From Phialophora verrucosa (Eukaryota > Ascomycota > Eurotiomycetes > Chaetothyriales > Herpotrichiellaceae), in the NCBI GenBank assembly GCA_002099365.1, contig MSED01000005.1, positions 372,001 through 436,000 on the forward strand: a DNA stretch of 64,000 nucleotides, in the 5' to 3' direction. Each line of letters opens with the position of its first letter. Position 1 is the stretch's first letter. This document shows, one piece after another, positions 33,596 to 44,284 of this stretch. A model generated the notes under the pieces. That model ran no database searches and was not told where the DNA came from. It saw only the letters and a list, made by a program, of their open reading frames with translations. A program made the translations under genes and the position numbers.

Positions 33596-35571
33596 TTACT
33601 TCTCAGACACCGCCACCCCGGCCTCCTCGTCAGTTTTCGTGTCCTTCCCCATGTCTTTCGTCTTGTCCTCATGCTCCCCATCCTTCTTTTCGGGAGCGAT
33701 ATCCTTCTCACTCTCTTTCGCCGCATCGTCTCGCTCTCCACCCTTCTTCGCTTCATCCTCAGAGCTCAACCCCATCACCGCCGCCTTGACCTCCTCCCGA
33801 AATCTGTCCCTTTCCTTCCGCTTCTCCTCCCGCCACACCTCCTTCTGTTCCTTTTGCTCCTCGTCCTTCCTCTTTCTCTCCTCATACGTCTTCTCCATCC
33901 AGCTTTTAGCCTCGTCCACCGCCTTCTGCGGATCTTTCTTGTGGATCAGGAGATAATCCTGCAGATCTGCAGGCGAGAAGTCACCCTCAGGGACTACTGC
34001 TGCAAAGTCCTTCGCCAAGCCACGCACTCGCGTGGTCTCGGTACCATTCGGCAGCCCGAGCTCGTCGGTGGCCTTTTCATCCTCGATAGGAGTACTCGAG
34101 GCTTCCGCCTCTTCCATCCCCCTCAAGCTGGAAGAGGTGGACAAATCGATGAACATGCGCAAGAAGATCTCCTCGGCCTGGCGTTTACTCGCGTTCTTGA
34201 ACCCCACGCGCACACTGATGCGGCCGGCGCGGACTAGTGCGTCATCTAATTCGTTCGGTTTGTTGGTCGTCCTTTTGTCACACTCGGTTAGCCAGCCACA
34301 TCATGTGTAGGTTTGGGGCGGGTCTGGAAGGGGAAGGGGGGGAAGGTTCACACTCACATGATCAAAACATGCCCCTCCGGCGCTGCGACGCCGTCGATCG
34401 CATTCAGCAACCCGCTAAGCGTCACCCGCGAGTTACTCCCGCCTTCCTCATCGTCATTGATGTTGTAGTCTTCTGGATCACGCGGCACCTGGCCACGTTG
34501 GAACCCGCCGCCAAAGGGCGCCCCCCCGCGTCGTTGCCCCGCCGTGGATTTCCCCTTACGATTCAGGCCCGCGGTGTCAATGTCCTCGAGCAGCAGCAAC
34601 GACCGACCAGGAAGCTGATTCAGCAGGGAAATCAAGTCCGAGTCTGTGAGATCGTTATCCAGCAGGGACAAGTTATACACGTCCAAGTTAAACTTGCTCG
34701 CGAGGGCGAGGGCAAAACTCGTCTTCCCGACGCCCGGGGGTCCGTGAAACAGGTAGCCTCGCCGATATGGAATACCGTGGTTGGCGTAGAAGGTCATGGT
34801 CGCTTGGTCCATGTACTCGGCCACATCGGCAAGGACCCGCTCCTTCTGCTCGGCCTCGAGGATGACCGTGTCAAGGGCTCTTCTTGGCTTGCTCGTGACG
34901 CGGCTCCATGTCTGTCCGCCTCTGTAGGGTCGGCGGATGATTGTTAGGGAGCGCTCCCTCGCTTTGTTGAGGAAGTAGATGTGCTCGATGAGGTCCTTGA
35001 TCGGTTGTGTCGAGCGGCCCAGGCACGAGAGGGAGACGATTTCCATGCGCTTGTAACGGTTACCGTAGTAGGTGTGCCCCTCGCCAAACTGCCGCGAGCA
35101 GAAGAACAAACGCTTCTTGTGCACGAACAACTGCATACCTTGGCCTTGCTCGTACTTGATCTTCGGCGGTTCGTTCATGCGCTTGGTCTCTTCGAGGTCG
35201 GGGTCGTGATGTCGCATTCGTCGCCTGCCCGTGTCCTGGGGCGTGTTGGACATGGCGTTGAGGACTTGGTCGGCACGGAACGTCCGACGCTCCGAGATCC
35301 ACGACGTCAGGTAGCCGAACAGGTCTTCGTCAGAGCTAACGTTCACGGTGGCGACAATCATGGACGAGAACTGGGTCCATAGTGACTTTAGGCGCGCAAT
35401 GGGGCCAAAGTAGTACAGAGCGAGAATGATGCCAAAGAAGCGGAAGAGGAAAGGATATTGGTCGAGAAGAGGTCGAGCTCCGGGAAGGAACGAAGTGATA
35501 ATGTATTCTGGGAGCTCGACGAGGCTGCTGCCGCCGGTGATGGCGGTCTTTCGCATGCGTTGGAGATCCAT
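33596..35571 (-). CDS. BCS1-like AAA ATPase
   Basis: Two exons on the minus strand (35571..34358 and 34271..33596; GTGAGT...AAAAG) give 629 residues. Residues about 39-58 form one membrane helix; about 60-235 match the BCS1 N-terminal domain. The AAA module has Walker A GPPGVGKT (277-284) and Walker B LLLLEDID (325-332, with the Glu-Asp pair). After a Gly/Arg-rich insertion comes the sensor region VTLSGLLNAIDGVAAPEGHVLIMTTN, and NELDDALVRAGRISV takes the place of the usual RPGR box. The last ~170 residues are highly charged (Lys/Glu/Asp) and probably helical. Bcs1 itself folds the Rieske protein of complex III in mitochondria. Filamentous fungi carry many paralogs with other, unknown roles, and this is one of those. 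Confidence 0.9.
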
Positions 35572-36925
35572 GCTGGAAAGTGTTGAAGTGCTGTCACTTT
35601 CGCCTTGGTAGCAAGAGGTGAGGCTGATTAGGATGAACGACAGCTCATATGTCGAGTCCAGGTCTCACTGGTTGATTTGACGAGTGAACATAACGGTGCG
35701 ATGAAGTTTGCAGGATCTGCAAGGCAACAGTCGTGGATGGGCTTGCCTGGAAGCCGTGGCGAAGACCGAATTGCACCGGTCGAACGCAATCACTCTCTGC
35801 CTGGCAAGATCAACTTGCCTCTGTCTCGTCTACAGTATCTCCTGGCGCCGAATCTCCGAAGAACATGAAGATGGGCGTCTACCTAAAATGGTTTGCGCAA
35901 TACTCACGAATTTGCTGTTCTGTGTGACCGGTCAATGGGGCATGGATTTGTCTGCAGGTTGCCGCGCTCTCAAGCATTCAGAGAAGCACCAGCAGGCAGC
36001 AAGCGACAAGGGTCACATCGATCTTGATTGGGCAGCCGAGCCGTTTATCAAACCAATGTGGAGTGAAGCGACACGTAAGGCATTCTAAACACTCATGGCG
36101 GGAAGCCGTGCATGAGAATAGCGGCACAGGATGGATGTTGGTGATGAGGGGACAATTCGTAGGGACGGGAGCGGTGTGGCGGGAAGGACTAGACATACAG
36201 TCAGTCAATCCACTCATCAGTCCCGCCGGCTTACGTCCTGCTGCCTAGAGCCACGGCCGAAGAGATCTATCGGCACCTGAGACTACCTGTAGCGTGCGGC
36301 TCTGCAACGGCTTTGTACAGCTATGTATGTATGAAGCGTATGTTCCTCTGGAGCATGCACCACTCGCCATAGTTTGAAGCTGATAGATTTCTCTCCTCTA
36401 GCCAGCCCACGTCCCCCACAACTTCCAGTACTTCTTCAGCCGTTCCCACTTCTGGCATTTTGTTCTGCTTCATAGCGAGCGTAGTAAGGCGTCAAGCAGC
36501 TGTCCCAAGAAACGTGTGTAGCAAATCAACCACAGGCTCTCAACGCCGGGGTGTATATAACTATGCCCTGGTTGTCACGCTCTCCCAACAATTGTTATGT
36601 CCGTCCTTCCAAAGCATCCATATTTTGAGTAGTGCATGCTTCACAGGAACATACGCTCCATAAGCTATACAAAACCATTGCAGAGCCTCTGTACTCAATT
36701 GCAGCTCGTTGAAGGATAAGACGGAAACCACTTGGTACTGGCTCGTCGAGGCTGACGTCATTGGATCCGGAGAATCTGTCGAGTGTTTCTTTGTGATTCT
36801 CGTCATCGCCGCTCGCCGCAGCCAACTTGCCAACAACTTGTGGACACTTCGCCTCCTTTGCGTTGAAAAGGCCATGTTACTTTGCAGTTGAGGCAGTCTT
36901 CCTGTCTCCTTCTCGCTTCAACATC
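35572..36925. other. Divergent intergenic region
   Basis: This 1.35 kb spacer lies between the BCS1-like gene and the FIT gene. Several frames of 60-126 codons exist but none has a recognisable domain. I see no repeat. Confidence 0.6.
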
Positions 36926-37909
36926 ATGCCCGCCGTCCAGCGCAACGGGCGCACAGTCTCGACTCAGGACAGGCCAGAGAAACAACCATCACACCAGCCC
37001 ACCACTTCCTCAGCAATGCCTACCACCCGATCCAGGCCATCCTCCTACCTCCTCCTCGTCTACCCCATAATCTTAGCGTTGGGATCCCTCTTTTCCATCC
37101 TCTCGCCAATCGCCGCTCCTCCCTCAGAACCACTTGCGCCCGGCATCGCCTCAGACTTGAATGCGCCGCATTTCCACCACGCGAACTACTTCGCAGGCAA
37201 GCGCAACATCGTCAATGTGTTCTTCGTCAAGTTCGGCTGGTTCTGGACAACGCTGGCCTTCGTGTTGCTTCAGGTCACCACCCGACCAGCAAATCCGAAA
37301 CACCACGTCCAGACCGGCCTGCGCTACGCACTGGTCACCTTGTCGTGGTTTCTCACCACGCAATGGTTCTTCGGGCCGGCTCTCATCGACCGCAGCTTCA
37401 CCATCACGGGCGGCCACTGCGAGCCTCAAATAGTCAACACCACAGGATTGAAAGAAGCAGTAGATATGACCATGATCGGTTCCGGTCTAGCCTGTAAGAT
37501 GGCAGGTGGCCGTTGGCGCGGAGGTTATGACATCTCAGGGCATGTTTTCATGCTGGTCCTCTCGTCCGCCTTCCTCCTGTATGAGCTGCACATCTCTGAC
37601 CGCGACTCCTCACATCCATCTGTCTCGCCTCAAGCGGCAGCAAGACTAGCACATGATATGACCGACGAGGAACGCAAGGCAGTAGGCGGCTGGGAAACGG
37701 AGACCCAAGCGAGGGTCAGAATCTGGTCAAGATACTTCGTCTACGCAGTCGTCTTGTTGGATTTCTGGATGCTTATGATGACGGCCATATGGTTTCATAC
37801 GTGGCTAGAGAAGTTGGCGGGCTTGCTGATTGCCGCCGCGACGGTGCATGGGACTTATTTCCTCGGCGACTTTGCGCCGTTCTGGCGGGAACTGGTTGGT
37901 GGGTTATAG
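36926..37909 (+). CDS. FIT-family acyl-CoA diphosphatase (lipid-droplet/ER)
   Basis: Single exon, 327 residues from the first ATG; the frame is open 99 nt upstream, but only from a TTG. Six hydrophobic helices are visible. The family motif YDISGHVF has the conserved His (about 206), and a second His lies in WFHTWLEK (about 292) before the last helix, matching the two-His lipid phosphatase site of FIT proteins (FITM2, yeast Scs3/Yft2). These ER membrane enzymes cleave acyl-CoA to acyl 4'-phosphopantetheine and support lipid-droplet budding and phospholipid balance. An N-terminal Thr/Ser/Arg-rich cytosolic tail precedes helix 1. A luminal loop between helices carries two cysteines (GGHCEPQ and LACKM). 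Confidence 0.9.
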   Translation: MPAVQRNGRTVSTQDRPEKQPSHQPTTSSAMPTTRSRPSSYLLLVYPIILALGSLFSILSPIAAPPSEPLAPGIASDLNAPHFHHANYFAGKRNIVNVFFVKFGWFWTTLAFVLLQVTTRPANPKHHVQTGLRYALVTLSWFLTTQWFFGPALIDRSFTITGGHCEPQIVNTTGLKEAVDMTMIGSGLACKMAGGRWRGGYDISGHVFMLVLSSAFLLYELHISDRDSSHPSVSPQAAARLAHDMTDEERKAVGGWETETQARVRIWSRYFVYAVVLLDFWMLMMTAIWFHTWLEKLAGLLIAAATVHGTYFLGDFAPFWRELVGGL

Positions 37910-38499
37910 CAGAAAGAGCATGGTCGAGTGACGCGACATGATGGGCAGTCAGTGAGCAGCACATTGACACGAAGCCGAAGGGCAAGTATGTATATCGCAA
38001 TGACAGGAGTGTGCCTCGATGCATAGCGAGAGCATAGCAGCATGCATTGAATCCATGATTAGAACTCGCACACTTGACATTGGTCCGGCATTTCAAAGCC
38101 AAACGAGAGTTGAATGTGTCTTCATTGGTGTGTATAGTGTCTCGGTCTCCTAGATGCGAGTCATACAAGAATGCTGCCTCTGTGATTCCTCGACCCTCGT
38201 ATTGACTCCTCCTTTCCAAGTCTAATACATCGAATGCATTGCATGACGTGTCCGCCGTATAGTAGATATATCCTATGCGCTGCTTGCGCGTGGCAGAACC
38301 ATCCCAAGAAGATCTTTCTGTCCTGTACCGCACTCGAACGAAGTAGAAAGGATTAGAATCAAGATGAAGGAGTGTGAAAGTCCCACCCAGCCATATCACG
38401 CCACGCCACGCCATGTATAATCCTCCATAATGCTCTTCCCTCGTCTCATGCCCCGAATGGCGCACCCCCGCCATGATTATGCAGATCTGATCTTGTTCA
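37910..38499. other. Convergent intergenic region with CACGC tract
   Basis: The 3' to 3' spacer between the FIT and DOMON-b561 genes. A CACGC tract occurs at 38396-38412. A 267-codon minus-strand frame (37773-38576) overlaps both genes and looks like a shadow. Confidence 0.65.
38396..38412. repeat. (CACGC)3 pentanucleotide tract
   Basis: Three CACGC units followed by CATG, in the convergent spacer between the FIT and b561 genes. Compare 2016-2040. Confidence 0.7.
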
Positions 38500-40278
38500 T
38501 TATACCCTGTCCAACTTGGCCAGCTTCTTCCTCTGCTCGTCCCGCTGAGCCTCTCGCTTCGCCCTCTCCTCGGCACTCAGGGCGGCACGCTGCTCCTCGT
38601 CGGCGTCGTCGCTGAACCCGTCATCACCGTCTTCGTCGTCATCGTCGCCCGTCAATTGGAAGTACTCTTCGGCCTCGTCGGCCGTGGGCGCGCTGGCCCC
38701 CTTCTGCATTCCGCCGGGGCGCCTATTCCTGGCCTGGCCGACCACGAGGGTGAGGACGACGACTTCGACGACGGCGAGCGCGACGCACAGCGAGATGGTC
38801 AGCCAGCCGTAGTGGCGGAGCATGAGGCCCAGGATGACGTTGACCATGCCGACGGGCAAGAGGGCGCGGCCGAGCCAGACATGCACGGCCGACATCCAGG
38901 TCTTGCGGCCGCCGCTGGCCACGAAGACGACGTGGTGGCGCCATCCCAGCACGGTCTGCGTGGCCAGGGCGCACACGATCAGGATGCCGAGGTATTGGTG
39001 GAAGATGGAGATGGAGCGCGAGTTCATGAACCCGATGATCGACCCGATCGACACCGCGACCGACGACAGCGCGTTGATTGTCCAGTGCCAGTTGAACGCC
39101 GTGCCGGCCGCGCTGGTCCGCGGCGACCGGAGCAGGTAGACCGCGAGCGGGTACCCGAACAGGAAGGCCACGGTCAGCAGCAGGCCGTGGAGGTGCCTAG
39201 ATTTACATAGTCTGTCAGCCCAGTCACTCGCTCATGGAAGGAACAAAATCAAGCGCACAGAGACAAACGACGACGACGGGGACAAGACATACCACATGAA
39301 GGACCGGATGTTCCACTGCTTGACCGTCTTGACGGGTTCTTCGACCTTGGAGCCGTCATCGGCACCGGGGGTGGTGGTGTCCGAGTCCGATCCGGTCGCT
39401 GGTGCCGAAACCTCTTCGTCGGCCGGAGGAGCAGCGTCCGTAGGGGAATCACCGCCCGTGTCGCCAGCCAGTTGGGCGGCGATGATCGCGTCACCCTTTT
39501 TGAGTTCCTCGTCGCTCGGCGCGGCAGGGTCCCCGATCTCATTCAACCCGCTGTGGTCGCTGACTTCGTCGATGGCCTGGAAGAACGGAACCTCGCTTTT
39601 GGCGTTCAGCAGGTCGACCCACAGGAACCCGAAGCCCAGCCCGAACTGATGCATGTCAATGCTTCGCTCGTAGGAGAAGTCCCCCTCAAAGTCTTGCTTG
39701 AAGTTACTGCTCCAGATCATCGACTGCTTGGTGCTGTCGTTGTGGATCCCCAGCTGGGGCGCCGTGAATTTCTCGTACCCGCGCACGATGAATTCGGCCA
39801 CGCCCAGGTGAGACGGCTTCGCCTTGAGTTGCTCCGAGTACCACTCGCCCGTGTACGGCTCGAAGCGCGTGCTTTGGACCTCGACGGCGGGCACGTCGCC
39901 CGAGTAGAAATCCTTCATCTCGTCGAGCGGTCGCGGCGGGTGGTGGCCATCCACGGTCCGCACAGTCATTGTGAGATCGTTGCTGGCCGGGTCGCCGTAG
40001 ATGATGAACATGAGCGCGCCCTTCATCTGGGGCCCGAGCCCGAGCGACGCCCACCCTTTGTTGCTCGAGCCGTACCGGAACATCCACATGCGCACGTAGA
40101 GATCGGACTGCGCCGTCGTGGCGTTGTAGTAGTTGACCAGGCTGAACGCTTGGTCCGCCCGCCCGGACTGCCCCGTATGTTTGACGAATTGGACGGGGCG
40201 GTAGGCATGGGCGAGGGTGGTGAAACCAGCGACCAAAAGAGCCAGGACGGCGGGCAGCGGGGTCGAGAACAGCCGCAT
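38500..40278 (-). CDS. DOMON-cytochrome b561 membrane reductase-like protein
   Basis: Two exons on the minus strand (40278..39293 and 39196..38500; GTATGT...TCTAG) give 560 residues. A signal peptide of about 26 residues (ending LAHA) leads to a heme-binding DOMON-type domain (about 30-245), then a Ser/Thr/Asp/Pro-rich linker (about 250-315). The b561 core follows the splice: HLHGLLL, FNWHWTIN, IFHQYLGI and SAVHVWLGR supply the histidines of two heme sites across five or six helices. The C-terminus is a long acidic then basic cytosolic tail. Such proteins carry electrons across membranes, possibly from cytosolic ascorbate or NAD(P)H to outer acceptors, and in fungi may relate to iron or lignocellulose redox. 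The partner is unknown. Confidence 0.9.
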
Positions 40279-41046
40279 GGTGACGGGCGTTGAAATAGTG
40301 TCGACTATGCTTATGGACGCTCGAAGATTGATGCAATATACGGAGTGGCAGGCACAGAGGCCAGGAGTTCGTCGTCAAAATAAGATCCAAACAGGTGAGA
40401 TGCAAAGTTGCTGACCACCGAGCCGCTCCAGGTTGGTCAAAATAGGAGGGCTGTTTGCTTGTCAGAAACTGCTCGAGATGCTCGCTCCTCTTCCGAACTT
40501 CTTCCGCCCGCGACTCTGCTGAACCGTGCTCGACGATCTTTTCACCCTCGTCGAAGAAACCAACCGATGCCGTTGCGAAGGGAAGCGGAAGGGCCAAGCA
40601 CGCGGGATGAAAAGGGCAACGGGAAGAAGGGGGGAAGGATTGGCAATGGTGGAGTGACGGTTGGCCCAGAACAGCCGCGCTATTCCGACTTGGGCCGTCG
40701 CGTCGCGAGCCGCAATTCGAAGCTTCCAGGGGCCACAGGCGACGCCTACAGCGACGATGTACTGTACGTATCTAGCTCAGGAGACTCCTCAGGTCAAAGA
40801 CTACGACCACAAGGCCGGCTCGACAGGAACGGGCGGGAGCGTGGACAGACAAGCCGCTTGTGTCAATGGCGGACAGCATCGACGCGACGCAAATCTGCGC
40901 TGATCGAGGTGTTTTCTTAGGTGATCATACCAGTGTCCCTGCTCTCGAGAGGAGAACGAGAGAGTGATAGACCTGGGTACGTACGTGATTTCATACTGTG
41001 CAGTACATTGAGCCGCTCGCCGACAGGGCCCTCGAAACCCGTTGCC
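40279..41046. other. Intergenic region
   Basis: Upstream region of the b561 gene and downstream flank of the acidic-protein gene. A 170-codon plus-strand frame (40408-40920) is Arg/Ser/Gly-rich, has no ATG-anchored domain and probably is not a gene. Confidence 0.55.
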
Positions 41047-41763
41047 TCACTCTTGATGGCTCTCTTCCTCCATGCCCTCTGGTTCGGCCTCTTCGGCTTC
41101 GTTTTCCTCCCCTTCGGCCTCATGTTCACCGCCGCCTTCACCCTGGCCCTCCCCCTCTCCCTCTCCCTCCCCCTCAGCTTCAGCCTCGCCTTCTTCACCG
41201 CCTTCGCCTTCTTCTTCGCCTTCCTCTGCGTCTTCGGCCTCCGGTGCTTCATATTCCGTGTGCTCCATCTCGCTGGCCGTGGTGTCGAAGCCGCTACCAT
41301 AACCCATGGCTTCTGCGGTGCCCTGGCCACGCTGCATAGGATACACCATCTGCGGGGTACGGTATGGGATCTGGGGGTGGGTTTGGGCGTGAACTCCACC
41401 TCGCATAGCCATCTGTCTGGTCCGCGGAAAGGCCTGGTACGCGCGTGGCGGCAGCTGCGGTCGTACGGACCCAGCTGCGTGGTGGAAGGCCGAGCTCCGT
41501 CGACGGCCGCCCTTATAGACCTTTTTGGTTCGACCCCGCCCGGCCAAGTCACTGGCAAAGCAGCAGGTCAGGGCCACCAGGATGAAATAGAGCGAACATT
41601 CGCACGCATCATCGCTGTTACTAGGGAAAGATTGCTTCAGTGGGAAGTTCTTCGGGCCAAAAAACAACCGGCCCCGTCGTGTGGATGGAGAAGGGTGTTC
41701 CCCTGCCTACCTGTCGGTGTCTTGTGGTGTTCGTGCGGACGAACCCTGGGGTTGTGCGCTCAT
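41047..41763 (-). CDS. Small acidic Glu/Gly-rich protein, function unknown
   Basis: Two exons on the minus strand (41763..41711 and 41551..41047; GTAGGC...TGCCAG, with a CTGACC branch site) give 185 residues. Exon 1 encodes a short polar start (MSAQPQGSS...). Exon 2 begins with a basic patch RGRTKKVYKGGRRRSS, then a Gln/Met/Pro/Tyr-rich middle (QMVYPMQRGQG), and ends in about 70 residues made almost only of Glu, Gly and Ala (GEGEGEGEG). The basic head and acidic tail recall nucleic-acid or histone-binding chaperone layouts, but I recognise no family. The reverse strand of the tail is a long C/T-rich tract, so frames on the other strand are shadows. Confidence 0.6.
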
Positions 41764-43413
41764 CTGAGGCCTCACGACCTTGACCTCGTAGTCATCGCGA
41801 AGGCTCATGTAGTTGGCCTGCTCTTGTTCGTGGCCCTCGTAGGCGGCATGTCGTTGGACGGCGTGCCGGACTGCGTCGTGGTGGTCGACTCACCGCCGTC
41901 CGTGGGAGGTGTGCTAGATGGGCTCACGGACCTGCTGACATGTGTATGGACGGTGAAGCTCGACCCTCGTCGTGGCTGATAGTATCGAAGAGAGAGAGGC
42001 AGATACGAGGCCGGGCACTCGGGAGGACTGATGTGCAGACACAAATGTTGAATATGGTGCTCGTAGTTTTCACGCTGCACCATCCGCAAAAGTTGAGAGA
42101 CATCAAGACGCTAGAATGTAACTCGAGGAGGGTGGACGAGATTAAGACGCAAGACTTTGAACAAGGGTCCAGGATAAGACTTTTCGTCTCTGGTTGCTCA
42201 GGCATGTCGCTTACTGTGTAGCACGGTGCCGTCTAGGTACAAGTACTTACCACAGCCCTCAAGAAGGGAGGCGGTTCCGGTAGAGCGGAGCTGCGTATAA
42301 GATCCCGTCTCACATGCGTTCAAGCCTAGAACACATAGTGGGAGGGCAACTGCATCTAAGAACGATCTATCTTAGGAAGCAGCCACAGTGGCGGTGCTTG
42401 TGCAGATAGAGGGATGGATGTATCAATGTGAGATCAGTCCAGAATGAATCTGTAGGCCGTGGCCGACAGGAAGTCAGAACGATCACTCCTTGGAGAGGCC
42501 GACATCAGATACTGGATGTCAATTGTCTACTGCGTGCATAGTAGCTCTAATCTGGGCCGATGTCGTGGTTCTGCGTAGTCACTTGGTCTGCGCAGGACTC
42601 GGCAATGAATTTGGATACGGGACACGAGCACATGGCATGTTGTAGGCTTAGCCTGCCGGCCCGAGGAATGCAAACTACCTGTACGAGGTAGACACTGGGA
42701 CCTCTTGGCAGTGGCTGCCGTCGTCAGCTTACGGGCCATTCACCTGGAGCTGCGGCTGGCGAGAAAAACGTGGAACTGCGGCCAGGCGTGCTTGATGGGT
42801 TCGACTTGGTAGTGGAAAGACCTTTCATGCCGGACTAATAGGATGTATATCTCGGCGACGACGGGAACTTCAGTTGAGCTGCTCGACAGGGAACAATGCC
42901 CCGGGTGGTGACCTCACGAAAGCAATGGGGCATCCAGCCACCTGAAACAGCAGCATGGAGGTCAAGACCAGCATGTCTGTCGATACGAAGGATATACCGC
43001 TCAGTCCAAGTACACGCGACGATTCTCACAAGGTGTTCCAGTCCATCGCCGGTCCGTTTTCCGCGACGGAGCCGCGTTCGCATTCCTGTTCCGCCGTACC
43101 AGCTCATTCACCCCGAAGGTTCATTTCCATCGAATCCGTATGGCCTAGTTGGCATTAATTTAGAGGACCATAGGCAGTGTGGACTCCGATGAGATGGAAA
43201 GATGGAAAAATCGACCATCGTTGAACTAATAATGCCCAGATCTGATTTCACTTTGACGGCGCTTCTTACCATTGTTTTGACCTGCAACATGTCTCGTTGA
43301 TATTCATAATGAGTCCTCTTTGATGTTACTCTACCTCTTTCGATCAGGCGCTATCTATCTAATGGTGATGGCCTATGCGTTATTGCCGCTTGCTCCCTTT
43401 CCCTTGGACGCGT
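41764..43413. other. Intergenic region
   Basis: This 1.65 kb lies between the acidic-protein gene and the nitroreductase. Frames of 60-98 codons are present, none with recognisable content. A frame at 41805-42089 on the minus strand is not clearly coding. Confidence 0.55.
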
Positions 43414-44284
43414 CTATGCCTTGACAAGCACCCTCTTCTCGATGGGCTCAAAGGTCTTCTCCTTGGCTTCCTCCTGGGGCTTGCCGAAGACGAGCTGAGC
43501 CTTGAGTTTCCACGCCTCGGGAATGTTCCACGTCGACTTGATCTCGGCGGTGATGCCGGGGTGGAAGTTGAAATGTTGAAGGTTGGCGCCCAGTCCTTCG
43601 GCTTCGAGGGCAGACCAGACTGCAGCACGCCATGGTTAGTTAGCACCATATCCTGGGATTGAACAAGGGCCTCGGGAGACTGCTTGTGGACTTACCAATG
43701 AATTGATGGATACCGGTCGAATGATCAGACCACTCGGTCAGCATGCCGCCGATCATTGGGTTTTTCTGCGCCAGCCCGTCCAAGGCCTCCTGGTCTTCGA
43801 ACCACAGGACGGTTCCATAGCTCGCTCTCCACCCGGCAATGCGGCCGTCCATGTACGCACGCATGCCTCCCTCGAGCGGCACGTCGGCCATGTGCTTCTT
43901 CACAATGTCCCAGAGCTTCTGATGGTTTTCCTTGAACAGGACGACTGCGCGCGCGGACTGGACATTGTACGTGGATGGAGCCCAGGTGACGGCGTGCTTG
44001 ACGATCTCTTCGATCCGGGAGTCCGGGATCGGGGATGAGGCTCCGAGGGCGTAGATGGAGCGCCGGTCCTTGACGACCTCGAGGAAGGTGTCGGCCGTGC
44101 TGAGCGAGCCCATGGTTGTGGCGGGGAAGGCGGTGGTGGTGAGTGGTTGTATCAAGTCTGTCAAGAAAGACGACGCCTGAGTGAGGAGAGGAGGACTCGT
44201 AGTAGTAGCTAAGAGACAGCCGATGGAAATGGACAGAACAATCGACCAAGTCAAGGCAGGGCCGAGCCTTCTTATCAGTTCCAT
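43414..44284 (-). CDS. Nitroreductase-family oxidoreductase
   Basis: Two exons on the minus strand (44284..43696 and 43619..43414; GTAAGT...CTGCAG) give 264 residues. The conserved part begins at FLEVVKDRRSIYALG and continues with APSTYNVQSARAVVLF, LWFEDQEAL, HQFI then, after the splice, WSALEAEGLGANLQHFNF and WNIPEAWKLKAQLVFG. This matches the fungal FMN nitroreductase group related to Frm2/Hbn1. Two starts are plausible. ATG 44284 gives a 57-residue extension with a hydrophobic stretch (LTWSIVLSISIGCLL); ATG 44113 in strong context (ACCATGG) gives the usual soluble length of about 207. Members reduce quinones or nitro compounds with NAD(P)H and are linked to oxidative or lipid stress. Confidence 0.88.

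Noticed and set aside
40408..40920. 170-codon plus-strand frame upstream of the b561 gene
   Set aside because: Arg/Ser-rich without recognisable motif; it lies in the promoter of the divergent b561 gene.
40921..41979. 352-codon plus-strand frame opposite the acidic protein
   Set aside because: The Leu/Pro/Phe-rich part is the antisense of the Glu/Gly tail; the minus-strand spliced model is better.
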